Positions 26,218 to 37,916 of a stretch of DNA of 64,000 bases are shown one piece after another. The DNA is from Tiliqua scincoides (Eukaryota > Chordata > Lepidosauria > Squamata > Scincidae). Positions within the stretch are counted from its first letter, which is position 1, and every line of letters starts with the position of its first letter. The notes beneath the pieces were generated by a model that saw nothing but the letters and a program-made list of their open reading frames with translations, had not been told where the DNA came from and did not search any database. The stretch lies in assembly GCF_035046505.1 (NCBI RefSeq), contig NC_089822.1:107587307-107651306 (forward strand). The letters run 5' to 3'. Both the position numbers and the translations under genes were made by a program.

Positions 26218-29200
26218 ATGCAGAAAATGGCTGAAGAAGTGACCTACGCCGACCTGAAGTTCATGACAGTGGAGCAGGTCAAGAAGCAGGAGTTCCAGAA
26301 AGGCAAAAGCAAAGGTAATGTGCAAATAAGTTAGCATGCTCACAGTTCTGCCTTCACACCGAGAGGCTTTGTTTTGGAATAGGTCAAATATAAGACTAGA
26401 AATGATCACGCTTGCTTAAGGGACTGACTTATTATCAGGAATGATTAGCAAGAGCTCAGGCTGTATCCTGCTTTTATGCCATCTCATGAGTATAATGTGG
26501 GATAGATGGCAAGTGATTGCATGTCTCATCCTCTGTACATCATGAAAGGAGGACATCTCTATGATAGACAACAAAACAAGGATGTACAACTGTATTATTT
26601 GTGAAACAAAAAAAAATGTATCCACACAATGAATACCCAGCAGGCAGGGCTGCTTATGCATAGAGCTGTATAAGAAACTGGATTCCTACAGAAATGTGCA
26701 CATAGCCCATGTTTACAAACAGGAATCCCACTGATAATCTCTTTCACAGGGACACAGGGCGGGGGGAGACTTTTCTTCTCCCTCTGATCAATGGGATTCC
26801 AGCTTTTAGAAAATAGTGCACATGTGAACTATGTGCCATGTGCAGTTAAAAAGTGAATATAATATAATAATTTTAAAAAATAGTCATTATAAAAAAAAAT
26901 TAACACTTTGAGTGAGAACCACAGAAACAGAGGGCAGCCCAGTCCTGAGCTCCTGTGGCACACAGCCTCAGTGGCTCCGAAAACGCCTGCCGCTGGATCC
27001 TGCGCGCCACGGGCTACCGCAGGCAGCACCTCAGGAGAAGGGGACTTTCATCCCCTTCTCCTGGGTAAGGGAAGTAGCCCCGCAATGGGACTACTCAAGT
27101 TACCTCCAACCAAAAGGTCGGCGGTAGGGTAAAGGCATTGGTGTAGGGCGCCAAGCCCCACACGAATGCGCAGGATCCGGAGGAGCGGAGCTCCATCGGA
27201 CCTCCCTCCCTCCCTCCCTCCCTCCCTCCCTCCCTTTGGCATGCCTCCCAACCAACCTCTCCCCGCCTCCCCGTCACGCCTTCTCCCTGCCTTCTCTCTG
27301 CCCTCTGCCTGCCTCCCCCCTTCCTGGAACGCCTCCTCCCTGCGTCACTCCCTGCCCCCACTTACCATGCTGTGGCTTGGCGGTCTGTGCTACCGCTGAG
27401 CAGTGGAGGCTGGGCGCCCAGCCAGTGCCATACCAGTGCCATACCAGTGCCAGTGCCTGACTAGTGCTGGGCTAGCATGGGCGCTGGCCCAGCAGTAAGC
27501 CTCAGAAATGTGCCTTATGGCATGTTTGCGACAGTGCGCGCTGGTAGGAAGCTGGTGCGCCAAGCTCAGGATTGGGCTCTAAAACAGAGTAGAAAGGGAA
27601 TGCATGAGCCATCACTTTGGTATCCTTCCCTAAGACCATCCACATGACCCAAAGTGAACCTCCCCACGTGGTACCAGCTCAGGGGATTCTAGTTCAGAGG
27701 AACAACCTGAATCATTTTGATATTTCAGATGTCGGTGGGTATGGATTCATTTCACAAAACCTAGAGCCCACTGGAAATTGCTGCCATTAAAAGGGCCTTT
27801 AAAAGGGGGTTGGACTGATTTATGGAGGAAAAGTCCATCAAAGGTTACAAACCATGGTGGGTATGTGCAGTTTCCTGGTTTTAGAAATAGGCTACCTCAG
27901 AAGGCCAGGTGCAAGGTTGTGGCACCAGGATGCAGGTATCTTGTTGTTTTGTGTGCTCCCTGAGACATCTGGTGGGCCACTGGGAGACAGAAGAAGCTGG
28001 ACTAGATGGGCCTTTGGCCTGATCCAGCAAGACTCTTCTTATGTTCTTATGTAGTTACATAGCGAACACAAATAAGAAGGCTCGTCGAAGGGCCTTTGTT
28101 TTATTTGCGCTCTTCCTTTCTTTTACCTCAGCATCTTCCTTAATATCCTACCACTGGCGACCAGCAGCAGTGACTCTTGGAATCTTCTGCCTGGGTTTGC
28201 TTGGAGCAGCGGTGACTTTGAGTTTCAAGGGTATGCAGCAGGAGAGAAAATGAACAGTGGTACAAGACCTGCTTTATAGATTTTTTTAGATGACCAATTA
28301 TTTATTACTATTATTAATATATAGATGGTTTATGTGCTACATTTTGTATCTTTAAAAAAGTTCTCAGAGCAGTTTACGTAGCAAAAAGGGATGAAAAGGT
28401 GGTTTCTTGTCCCAGAGTGGCACCCAAATGCAAGGGAAGGGCATCATGATGTTTCAGCAGCCATGCCTTGTTTGCTGTATAGCACCTGGTTCCAGCCTGA
28501 GATGAATCAGGAAGTGAAGGAAAGCAAATTGCATTGTGGTTGGGATCTTGATTTTGGGTTTTGTGGGCACACGTTTGTGGAATTAAAATCCTAGTGGCTC
28601 TGAACATAGCAAGTCCCGTCCTGTCCCCGCCACTTACACACATGTGAAACCTCCTTCTTCAGAGGAAGTATACCTCTGAATGCCAAATGCTGGGGACAAG
28701 GCAGGGAAAGGTTGACGCAACTGTGATCTTCTTGGGGACTTCTCTGTATCTGTAGGGCCGTAGCTGGGGGGGGCAGGGGGGACTTTGCTCCCAGCCAGCA
28801 GTTCCCCCCCCCCCCAGCATTTTTTCCAAGCCTGTCCTCTTTATTTAATCTGGCATCAGTTGGGAGTGATTTGAAGCCCTTTTTGCAACATTTTTTGTGC
28901 ACAGGAAGGAAGACTGCTCGGTGCTTCTGGCAGGGATTGGGGAGGAGAGAGGGAGTGCATGTGTGTAGAGTGAGTAGAACAGGGTCCTGGGGGGGCTTCT
29001 TGGAAGTTATGACCTCTGGTCACCCTGCCCCATCCAGAGCACATGGAGAGCAGGGCTGGTCAAGAGCAGCTACAAGAAGTTTTGGAGAGATATCTCCTTG
29101 TGCTGGCTGGGGGAAGGGAGGGAGCTATTTCTTCTACTGTGGAACATGCTAATTACTACAATGGTACTGCTGTAGGGGGACAGGGAGAAATGTTTGTGTT

Positions 29201-32200
29201 TGGAGAAATCATGGGGGCGGGTTCTTGCCTTTCAGATATACTTTTAAAATTAATGGCTGCTGCTTGGGGGCTGGGGAGACCCTTTTTCTGGTGGGAGAAA
29301 ACATGGAAAGCATTTGAGCTAAAGAGAACCAAGAACTTAAGTGTGGGAAACGTTCTAAGCAGGGGCGGATCCGGGGGAGGCCATGGGTGCATACCCCCCA
29401 ACTGTTCTGCCAGCAGGGAAGGGCACCTGCCAGGATGGAGAGCAAAATTAGGTGTCAGGGGAACACCCATTGGGTGGGTGTCAAGGAGATTGGCTGGAAT
29501 TGGAGCCCAGGTCTACCCACCCATCAAACAGCCACAGAGGCTTTAAGCTCAATCAGGAGCCCAAGTCTACCCAAATAGGTAGACCTGGGCTCCAAGTCCA
29601 GGCGGGAGCCCAGTTCTACCCACCCAGCAAATAGCCACAGAGGCTTGAGGGAGGACATGATGGAGACATATAAAATTATGTGAGGGATGGCTAGAGAGAT
29701 GTTCTTTTTCCTCTCACATAACACCAGAACCAGGGGACATCCACTAAAATTGAATGTTGGGAGAGTTCAGATGGACAAAAAATTTCTTTATCCAGCGTGT
29801 AATTAGTCTGTGGAACTCCTTGCCACAGGAAGTGGTGATGGCAACTTACTTAGATGCCTTTAAGAGGGGAATGGACAAATTTCTGGAGGAAAGTCCATCA
29901 CAGGTTACAAGTCATGATAGGTATGTGCAAGCTCCTGATTTTAGAAGTAGGCTACCTCAATGCCTGATGCAGGAGAGGGCACCAGGATGCAGCTTGTGTC
30001 TTACTGTCTTTTGTGCTCCCTGAAGCGTTTGGTGGGCCGCTGTGAGATACAGGAAGCTGGACTACATGGGCCTGTGGCCTGATTCAGCAGGGCTCTTCTT
30101 ATGTTCTTATGCAGACTATAAGCTCAATCAGGAGCCCAGGTCTACCCAAGCAGATATACTTGGCCTCCAAGTCCAGATGAGAGCCCAGACCCAGGCCTGC
30201 CTGCCCAGCAAATGTCCGAAGAAGTGATAAACACAAGCAGGAGCCCAGGTCTACACAGCAGGTAGAACCCAGATCTGCCTGCCAGTAAATGTCCGCAGAA
30301 GCGATAAGCCCAGGTTGGTTACCAGCTACCTGCCTGGTTGACCTGGGCTCTGAAGGTAGTGCTCATGGCCCCCTCCCAAATACAGATACTGGATCCATTC
30401 CTGGTTCTAAGGAGATTCAACTCTCAGAAAGCTGGGAGGATTCAGCTCAAGCTATCAAGCTAGATAGGCGTTAGATAGGTGTTATATATGAACTATATAG
30501 GTGTTAAATAGGCATTAGATAGGTGCTAAATAGGTGTTAATAGGTGCTATATAGGCGGTAAATAGGTGTTATGTAGGTGTTATATAGGCGCTACATAGGT
30601 GCTAGGTGTTAGGCACTAGATAGGCGTTAGGTGCTAGATAGGCATTATATAGGTGTTAGATAGGTGCTATATAGGTGTTAGATAGGCACTTTCAATACAA
30701 GTAAATACTACCTGCATCACAGTGATATGTTTTACTTTTGCAGGGTTGCAAGGCTGTGTATTGCACTGGTGTGTAAATGAAAGGATATGTTGCATGTCAT
30801 TTCTATGTAGGCAATACATTTTACATGGCATGCAGAGATGCATTTAGTCTATGCAAATTATTGTTACATGGATTTACAGCTAATGAATGCATCTTTCAAA
30901 AAAAACACACCCAAATTATTTTCTCTTTATGACATTTGGGGGAGTTGCAGGTATTTGATGTTTCTCCAGACTTATCCGTTCATTTTGCCCACCTGTATAG
31001 ATAGCTGACGTCATTGCCCCCCTTGAAAAAATAGTCGCCTAGAATCCCCCCCCCCTAGAATCCTAGAATCCCCCTAGAATCCTGGGCCTGGGTATCTGGC
31101 TGGCTGGCTGGCTGTTAGAAATACAATGCTGGACCAGTTTACAATGCAATGCAGGTCAGTTTGATCCAGCAGAGCTTTTCTTCTTACATCCTATATCAAC
31201 AATGTTCTCAGATGTGTGGAAATATAAGATAATGGGTGAATAATACCAGCAGTCAAGTGGCGACACACCACAGTGGGCTTTTAACTCAGGAAGTCAATCA
31301 TGTTAGCTGGCTTCTCAGTTGGTGAGGAGAATTTGACCACACCTCTTCCTGAGTGGGTTTATGATCAGAGGTGGAGTGGGAAAATTCTCCTCATTACTGG
31401 ATAGAACAGCCCCAATGACTAGTTTACCAAATGGTTATCCACTCTTCAATGAGTTACCATATGGTCAAGACAGCCCATGTATTCTGATCTCCATTCATCC
31501 AAGCATCAGCTCAGGCAGGTGCAAAAATATGGCTCTGTTCTTTGTCATTTGGTGTTGTGCTGGCAGCTGTACTGGGAGAATTTGCCCCAGAGCAATAAGG
31601 CAAGAAGCACTGGCCCAGTCCAGTTGCTTCTGCTACTGGGATATGCTCCCAATCACTGTAAATGCCAGCCGATTACCCCCTGAGTTGCTCGGCAGCTAGG
31701 ACACAGTCCTGTATTAGACTGTGAGCTTCAGGAGTGCCTCCTCTCCTCCTGCCCAACACATGCCCTGTTGATAACAAGGTTTTGTCACCACAGGCATAAC
31801 ACGAGAGAAAATAAAACCTATGATCCTAATACCAGTACTGTGGAAGCGTTTGTGGTAAGTTTGTTTGGTCTTTAGTTATGCAGGCATCCCACACAGTGAG
31901 CAGTCAGAATGAGAACCTGACAGCGCAGAAGGAGATATTGGAAACACTGCTCAAGAAGCTGAATGTCCTTCAAGCCCAGAATTTAAACCTTTCTGAGACC
32001 CTTCAACAACTGTCCAATGACAGAGGTAAACAGGCTTTGAAGTTTAGAGGTTTCTTATGTACTTTAAAGAGTTTTCTATGACTGTTCTGCCCTCTAGAGG
32101 ACAACGTTAGAAGTAGAGTGTCCTATGTCAGTTGTACGGACTTTCCTAAGGCAAAATCTCCACTAAATGTTTGCAGGAGGTTCAGGAGAGTGGGTCAAAG

Positions 32201-35200
32201 TAGGTCTGAGTAGGTCCAAGAGGGTATATCGGGCCCGGGTCAGGGGCATAGGATATCAACATTGCTGCCGCCGCCAATATCTGCTCTGGACTGCCCTCAA
32301 CACACTGTAGCCCAGCCCAGTACCACCTTGATCCCCCCCAACCACCCCTCACCTTACCTGGACTGGTGGAACATCCGGGCAGTTCTGGCACTTATGAAGC
32401 CTCTGGCCCAGTGGTTCTCAAAATTTTAGCACCGGGACCCACTTTTTAGAATGAGAATCTGTCAGGACCCACCAGAAGTGATGTCATGACCAGAAATGAC
32501 ATCATGAAGTAGGAAGAATTTTGACAATCCTAGGCTGCAATCCTACCCACACTTACCCAGTAGTCCCATTTACTATCATTGTTAAAAGCATATAATAGTA
32601 GCCTATTAAAAGTGCAGATCTGTAACATTTCTTCAAGTGCAGTCACACACCATGGTAGCATCAAGTCTAACATATAAAAAATAAAATATTGATGAATGGG
32701 GACCCACCTGAAATTGGCTTGCAACCCACCTAGTGGGTCCCAACTCACAGTTTGAGAAACACTGCTCTGGCCATTTCCACCAGCAGTTTATTGCACATGT
32801 TTGTATCATCACAGGGTCACTGACAACAATGAATTGCTAGGTCTGCTGTCATAAATGGTCCATGGAATAACTTTCTTTTTCCTCCTCTGTTTGTAAATGG
32901 AAATAACAACAGAACAATAACAATAATGACAAAACCAATGGAAAAAAATGAAAGAAAATCAAATAAATACAAGGCAATTGATCCCGGGAACAATGAAAGC
33001 CAGCACTACTGAGGGGGTGCATAGGCACTGGGGGTGGGGGTGGGGAGAATGGATCAGGCCCGGGGAAGGGCAGGATTGAGGGCAATGTACACCAAATCCT
33101 GGACCCCTTTCTTGGACTTGATCTGCCTTCACAGAGCAACAAGGACTTCCGCCAGCAATTGAGCTGGCACAGGTCCAAGTTGCCCCATAAGTTTGAGTTG
33201 CCCCAACACAGCTCCAAGTTGCCCCTAGGCTTACTCCAGGGCAAGGGGACAAGTGTCACCTCAAGAAGACCTCAAGCAGCCAAAAATTGCCTGCAAAATG
33301 AAGCAGAAGCCATGCCCCCTCCGCTGCATCGCCACACAGGGATTAGGTAGGATGACTTGTAAAATGACTTGTAAAATGTTCCTCGTTTTCAGTTCTGTTT
33401 CATTTCAAAGGCCATCGCTGCAGCCCGTGTCCAGAGAGATGGCAGCAGCGCGGAGACAATTGCTACTTCTTTTCCGCAAAGTGGAACACATGGGAAGAAA
33501 GCAGAGCTCTGTGCACTACTTTTAACTCCAGGCTTCTTAAAATACAGAGTAAGGATGAGCTGGTAAAGACCATGTTTCTTCTTTTTTCATAATTTGGACA
33601 TCCTTTTTTGGTATTTAACATGATTAACAGGCACGTCAAGTTACTTGATCAATGAGATCATCCCATCTCATGGAGATGATGATGATCAAGAGTGTCAAGA
33701 TCATGTGACTGGGCAGTTTTTCCACCAGAATATATCACCATTTCTCCCATCCTAGTGGTGCACTGCACTCTAGAACCCTCTCCTATATCTGACATGCTCC
33801 GAAGCACTCAGCTAATAATTCATAGGAAACGGAAGGGTTCAAGCATGCTCACAACATTAAAAACACAAAACACAACAAAAATAAAATTAATAATTAACAG
33901 ACAAAATTACCTCACACTGAACAGTACGTTCACACCAGAAAAAAATCAACATTCGGTACAGTACGTATTTTTTATATTTTTAAGTTCATCACAAGACCAG
34001 ACCTCTTGTTTTTCTTGCTACTTGAAACCTGTTTTAATTTTTTTTTTTCTATACAGGTTGTGTCTCATTATTTGCAAGGGTTCCTTTTCCAGAAAATGCA
34101 CTAAAATGCAAAAAATGCACTAAAGCAAAACAATTTAAACAACAAAGTCCCTTTGCTCTGGTGATTTAAAAACAGCCTTGCTGAGCTTTTGTAATGCACA
34201 CAGAGGCAATTGGTCTCTCTCCAGGCAATTAGGCTTCACTAGGAGACAGCAATTCCTCCCTGCACCAGGAGCCCCAGCAAGGGGAAAAGAATGGGTGACC
34301 ATCACTACCATTTAGCCTTCTTTCATGTGCTCCGGGGAAGGGAGGAATGAAGCCTGGACAGAGAATGATTGATGGATTGTCAGCCAGCTGTCCCATTAAC
34401 GAGGCTATTGTTAAAAGACTGTTTTCCTTTAATTTAAAGCAGGGCTCTCCAAACCCTGGCCCGGGGGCCAGATGCAGCCCGCAGCAAGCCTCTTTCCGGC
34501 CCGTGGCCAACCTCTCGTCCCCTGAAAGCCTCTGGCCCGCTCAACTGAACATGACCAGAACTGTGCTCTGATTGTGTCTGGAGGGTGTTCTGAGGGTCAG
34601 AGTGGTTGAATGAATGAGCCCATTCATTAATTTATTCACTCATCTAAGTTCCATCTCTAATTTATTTATTTAAATTTTATATTTAATTTTTTCCCCCCCG
34701 GCCCTCCACAGCATGCCAGATATTTGATGCGGCCCTCTGGCCAAAAAGTTTGGAGACCCCCACCCCCCAGTGAAAAATCTGTGGATAATTTAGTTATACC
34801 TGTACTCACTTGCATGACTGTCTCCCTAAAACAGTAAAAAGCAGTTTTTTAAACTGTTATTTTAAAGGGGTTCAGAGCCATTCAGAGCCACCATTCAGAG
34901 CGCGATACCATAGTCTTTCGAGACTGAAGGTTGCCAAATAGAAATTTTAAAGGGGTGCATTTTTCCTCTTCTCCAAGGATCAGCACATTCCTTCTCATCT
35001 CCCATTCGTGTTGAGTCAAATCCATGTATAAAAAATCCGTGTAGAACAAGGTTAGACCTGTACTTCCTTCTGGGAAGTGTGCAGTTCGTGCATCTGATGA
35101 AGTGAACTGTAGTCCACAAAAACTTGTGCTACAACAGATCTGAAGAGTCTTTGTTTTAGCGAAAAGTCTGTATCCCAGCAATTCATTCATACACAAAAGG

Positions 35201-36394
35201 CCACACTTCACAAGAAAATAATCTGTTTCAGTTTGCCTGTCACTGTGTTTTTCTTTGTTTTGTTTTCATATGAAATGTAATTTGGGTCCTTGCTGATGTT
35301 TCATTCAGGAGTTCATTCTGGAATCAGCACAGGCCTATAATTCGTTCTGGATCGGCTTAGTCCGCAGTAGAGCTGGTGGACCTTGGCTATGGGAGGACAA
35401 CAGCACCTTCTCTACTGACCTGTAAGTCTTTGTCTTTCTACCACCTAATGGGGCACATTATGTCATGCTGGAAAAAGTTGGCAACCAAGGTTTCTTACAG
35501 CAGAGAAACACTTATGCAGTAAAGAAGCCATGATCACTGGCATAGCTAGAGGGGGGCCGGGCACTAAGTTTTGCAGGGAGCCTCACCGCAGCATGCAAGT
35601 GGCTCCTCCCCTCCCCTTCTGAACCATTTGGGGGGGGGGGCAAAACTGAGGCAAATGGCTCCCAAGGGGAGGGGGAGGGTCCGCTTGAACGCTGTGGGGA
35701 GGCTCCCTGCGAAACTTAGTGCTCTGCCCCCCTCTAGCTACGCCAGTGGCCATGATCAATTTAAATAAAACAGAATTACAGAACCAGCATTGACTAAGCA
35801 AGATGGAAACAAGCAATGACCCCCTGCAACAAATGAAATTATTAAGCTTCATGAGCCAGAGAGGGCAAAGTGGTTGTCAGCTGCTGATAGAATGTTGCCA
35901 GAGAGAAGGCCTCGGCCTCCTCCTCCTCCTCCTTCTTCTTCGCGCAAATTGCCAGAGATCATGTCATTCCAAGTTCTCTCTGATACAATGCAGTCCTCCA
36001 CAAACTGAGCCCACCCAGTTAAAAGGGAGCAATAGATGTATGACTGTCAATCACAATAGTGAAATGCTCTTGTTACAACATGTACAATGGACTTTATCCT
36101 GCCCCTGCTGTAGATAATGTAGAATCCTGCTTCAATTCAGAAAATTTGATAAGAAGATGAACTCTGAAGTGCATTTGGTTTGGCACCACTGCTCAGCAAG
36201 TCTATGAAATATTTATGTACTTTGTCTACATTATTGCTTTCTCTTCCAGGTTCAACATTCCTGAAGCTGGCTCCAGCAATTATCCCATCTGTGTGTCCAT
36301 TCAGGGTGGGAATCTGATTGCTTCAGATTGTTCAGGGTACCGGTTCTGCATCTGTGAGAAAGGGACAGATTCAGCAAATCTTGACCATCAGTAA
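26218..36394 (+). CDS. OLR1: OLR1/LOX-1-like C-type lectin-like receptor with ITIM (6 exons)
   Basis: Exons are 26218-26314, 28132-28230, 31876-32025, 33393-33562, 35309-35421 and 36250-36394. All have GT/AG sites and phases 1-1-1-0-2, giving 774 nt and 257 residues. It is a type II membrane protein. The cytoplasmic tail carries VTYADL (8-13), a consensus ITIM; the membrane segment is about 44-63 (WRPAAVTLGIFCLGLL, 41-56). A short coiled-coil stalk (66-116) has sequons N79 and N103 and no cysteine. The lectin-like domain runs 125-247 with CSPCPERW, NCYFF, FWIGL (185-189), PWLWED (197-202) and cysteines C125, C128, C139, C156, C224, C237, C243 and C245. No EPN/QPD or WND calcium motif is present, as expected for group V receptors. 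QNLNLSETL (100-108), the FIL...FWIGL.R...PWLWE pattern and the divergent TMEM52B neighbour favour OLR1; the N-terminus and HRCSPCP also recall CLEC12A/B. The second ATG (26227) has the better start context. The stalk is much shorter than mammalian OLR1. Known OLR1 binds oxidised lipoprotein; that ligand is not shown here. Confidence 0.88.
26936..27578. mobile_element. GC-rich MITE with 16-bp terminal repeats
   Basis: AGCCCAGTCCTGAGCT on the left and AGCTCAGGATTGGGCT on the right are inverted repeats with one mismatch. The interior is GC-rich and includes the CCCT repeat at 27203-27235. It lies in intron 1 of the OLR1-like gene. The terminal wording resembles the TTA-type MITE family. Confidence 0.6.
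27203..27235. repeat. (CCCT)n microsatellite
   Basis: About eight CCCT/TCCC units inside the GC-rich MITE. Confidence 0.9.
27765..28051 (+). mobile_element. CR1 LINE 3' end next to exon 2 of the lectin gene
   Basis: It encodes a remnant of the CR1 C-terminus, continues 'ggactagatgggcctttggc' and ends 'cttatgttcttatg', the CR1 terminal repeat. The end is 80 bp upstream of exon 2 of the OLR1-like gene, in sense orientation. Confidence 0.9.
28735..29643. other. Intron 2 DNA with MITE-like and repeated segments
   Basis: A G-rich/C-rich segment (about 28750-28815) and 'gcaggggcggatccggggg' (about 29360) look like ends of a MITE. From about 29500 there are units built on 'agcccaggtctacccaccc' that continue after the CR1 at 29644. 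No exon was recognised. Confidence 0.4.
29644..30114 (+). mobile_element. CR1 LINE 3' part inside a tandem-repeat block
   Basis: It starts within the last part of the ORF ('gaggacatgatggagacata'), runs through WNSLPQEVV and KFLEE, and ends 'cttcttatgttcttatg'. It carries several frame breaks. Units of the 'agcccaggtctaccc' block flank it on both sides. Confidence 0.9.
30464..30690. repeat. TAGGTGTTA-type minisatellite
   Basis: About 20 irregular units of 10-13 bp based on 'tagataggtgttata', with variants tagaTAGGCGTTA and taaaTAGGTGCTA. It lies in intron 2 of the OLR1-like gene. Confidence 0.9.
32409..32764. mobile_element. Complete hAT MITE with perfect target duplication
   Basis: The element starts CAGTGGTTCTCAAAA and ends GTTTGAGAAACACTG. 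The 8-bp direct repeat CTCTGGCC occupies 32401-32408 and 32765-32772 exactly. It includes the 'caccgggacccacttttt' block also found at 4191. It lies in intron 3 of the OLR1-like gene. Confidence 0.93.
34054..34802. mobile_element. Tigger-like MITE with nested hAT-like insertion
   Basis: Ends CAGGTTGTGTCTCATTATT and ATAATTTAGTTATACCTG are approximate inverted repeats flanked by TA. Inside, about 34440-34770 carries a second element with CAGGGCTCTCCAAAC and GTTTGGAGACCCC ends and a 'gccctctggccaaaaag' block. It lies in intron 4 of the OLR1-like gene. Confidence 0.6.
34872..34944 (+). mobile_element. Very short LINE 3' insertion with target duplication
   Basis: About 73 bp of the endonuclease LINE's 3' end ('accattcagagcgcgatacc', then 'atagtctttcgagactgaag'). 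It is flanked by 'ttttaaaggggt' on the left (ending 34871) and again on the right (from about 34946), a target duplication of about 12 bp. So the tail was inserted by retrotransposition. Confidence 0.85.
35535..35748. mobile_element. Complete hAT MITE with long terminal repeats
   Basis: Inverted ends of about 48 bp (CACTGGCATAGCTAGAGGGG ... CTAGCTACGCCAGTG) are flanked by the perfect 8-bp repeat GCCATGAT (35527-35534 and 35749-35756). It lies in intron 5 of the OLR1-like gene. Related ends occur at about 40755 and 49274. Confidence 0.93.
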
Positions 36395-36644
36395 AATGAA
36401 ACACCTTCAAAACTAACAATATAGACTCTGGTTTTCTGTCCAGGGGCATTGCTGATAAGAAATAACATCTCAATCAAATCAGCTCATTCATCATCACTAT
36501 TAGTTTCAGGCTAAACTAAAACTCCACCATGAAGCTTCTTGCCTGGACCAGTCAACTCTGCAGAGCCCCTCTTCGCCTGACTCTTGGCTTCCTAGCTTCC
36601 TAGCTAGAGAACTTGAGGAAAGGCCATGAATTATAGATCTCTGA

Positions 36645-36823
36645 GGCCCAAATCCTAACCAACTTTCTCACACTGACATAGCAGTGCTAATGGGGCATGT
36701 GCTGTATCCTGCAGTTGGGTGGCAGTCACAGAGCCCTCCTCAAGCTAAGGGGATGTTTGTTCCTTTATTTCAGAGCTGCTTTGCCCTTACCTTGGTGCTG
36801 GAAAGTTGGTTAGGATTGCGCCC
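36645..36823. mobile_element. MITE of the 'ATCCTAACC' family with TGA target duplication
   Basis: It starts GGCCCAAATCCTAACC and ends GGTTAGGATTGCGCCC, flanked by TGA at 36642-36644 and 36824-36826. The middle part has 'tatcctgcagttgggtgg', shared in inverse with 7857 and 45656. It lies in the 3' UTR region of the OLR1-like gene. Confidence 0.8.
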
Positions 36824-36836
36824 TGAATCAATGAAA

Positions 36837-36842
36837 AATAAA
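36837..36842 (+). promoter_or_regulatory. Poly(A) signal candidate of the OLR1-like gene
   Basis: AATAAA, 443 bp after the stop codon and 13 bp after the end of the MITE at 36645. It is the first canonical signal downstream of the stop. Confidence 0.5.
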
Positions 36843-37382
36843 ATATGTTTGGGTTTGGCTTTTAGGATTGCTATGAATAAGGAAATGTTTATCTGGTTTT
36901 TCTGGTATTGGTGAAAAAATCTCCAAAACCAGCAGAGTGCCATTTCATATGGGCATGTAATGCCATAGTTAGCTGCTTATGTGGTTTGCGATCATGGTGA
37001 CAACCACACCTCCATGATAACATCTGAATCTTGTGTACATTTTTCCAGTAGTAAACCTGCCCCAGAGGTGCCCTGGGGCAAAGATCCGTGATGATGCCCC
37101 CCCCCATGCAAAGCCGCCCCCTCCCACTCACCTGCAGCGCAATAGAGCCTCACATGGCTCCAGGACTGACTGGGGAAACCATCTGAGGCTTCCCACACAG
37201 TCCTAGAGACACGTGCCCGAGGCATTTGCCCCTGTTGCTTAATGGTACGTCCATAGCTGCACTTTCTGTATCCACAAGGATCTTTCTTTGTTGAAGGCTT
37301 GACTGTTCTTGCCAGACTTGAAGCTTTGTACAGAGCCTCTTGCACTCTCTTCCTGTGCACCTTAGTGATCTTCAGAGTAGTA

Positions 37383-37565
37383 GTGCTTTGGGAAAAATAG
37401 AGTGCAGATCCATACGCTATAAGAGATTCATTACTTGTAGCAAAGAAAGAAGTGATATGACGGGCTGTCTGTTGTGCTGTTTTTCTTTGATTTGTAATAG
37501 GTGTCTTTAAATTAAATTCATCTAATTAAACCTGATTGCATATGTTGCCGTATATTGCATTACAT
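37383..37565 (-). repeat. Dispersed repeat shared with 60825-61005
   Basis: It is nearly the inverse of 60825-61005 ('gatatgacgggctgtctgtt', then 'aaacctgattgcatatgttg'). A CA repeat follows at 37575-37595. No ends or coding capacity were recognised, so the family is unknown. Confidence 0.75.
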
Positions 37566-37574
37566 TTTTGTAAC

Positions 37575-37595
37575 ACACACACACACACACACACA
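37575..37595. repeat. (AC)n microsatellite
   Basis: About ten AC units. Confidence 0.95.
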
Positions 37596-37916
37596 AACAT
37601 ACAAGGACTGGATCTAGGCTCCGTTTTCAGCCAGGGTGCTTCTGGACTATTGGTACCATATATGCTACTGGTGGCAAATTGTCCTTTCAACTCTGCTCAG
37701 ATACAGGCATCACCAGGCCAAATTGGGCAATGCTGGCCATTCACCAGCAGTTCAGGTACACCATGCTGCACAAGCTCCCCTTTCCCCCCAGTCTCAAAGT
37801 CAGCATCAGATGCCCTTCAGGAAGGGTGTGAGTTTTGCTCTCTGCATAAAGTGGCTACTTCTATGTTTGCTCTTCTCAAATACTAAGTCCAGTCACAGTT
37901 GCCATATAATGACACA

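Noticed and set aside
28063-28131. Longer exon 2 of the lectin gene starting at 28063, in frame with the rest
   Set aside because: The stretch before 28132 (ttcctttcttttacctcag) is a strong pyrimidine tract and acceptor. The 99-nt exon from 28132 has the phase and size of a lectin receptor membrane exon.
33253-33525. A 90-codon frame over lectin exon 4
   Set aside because: It is a different frame from the CPERW...CYFF lectin reading, so it is a shadow.
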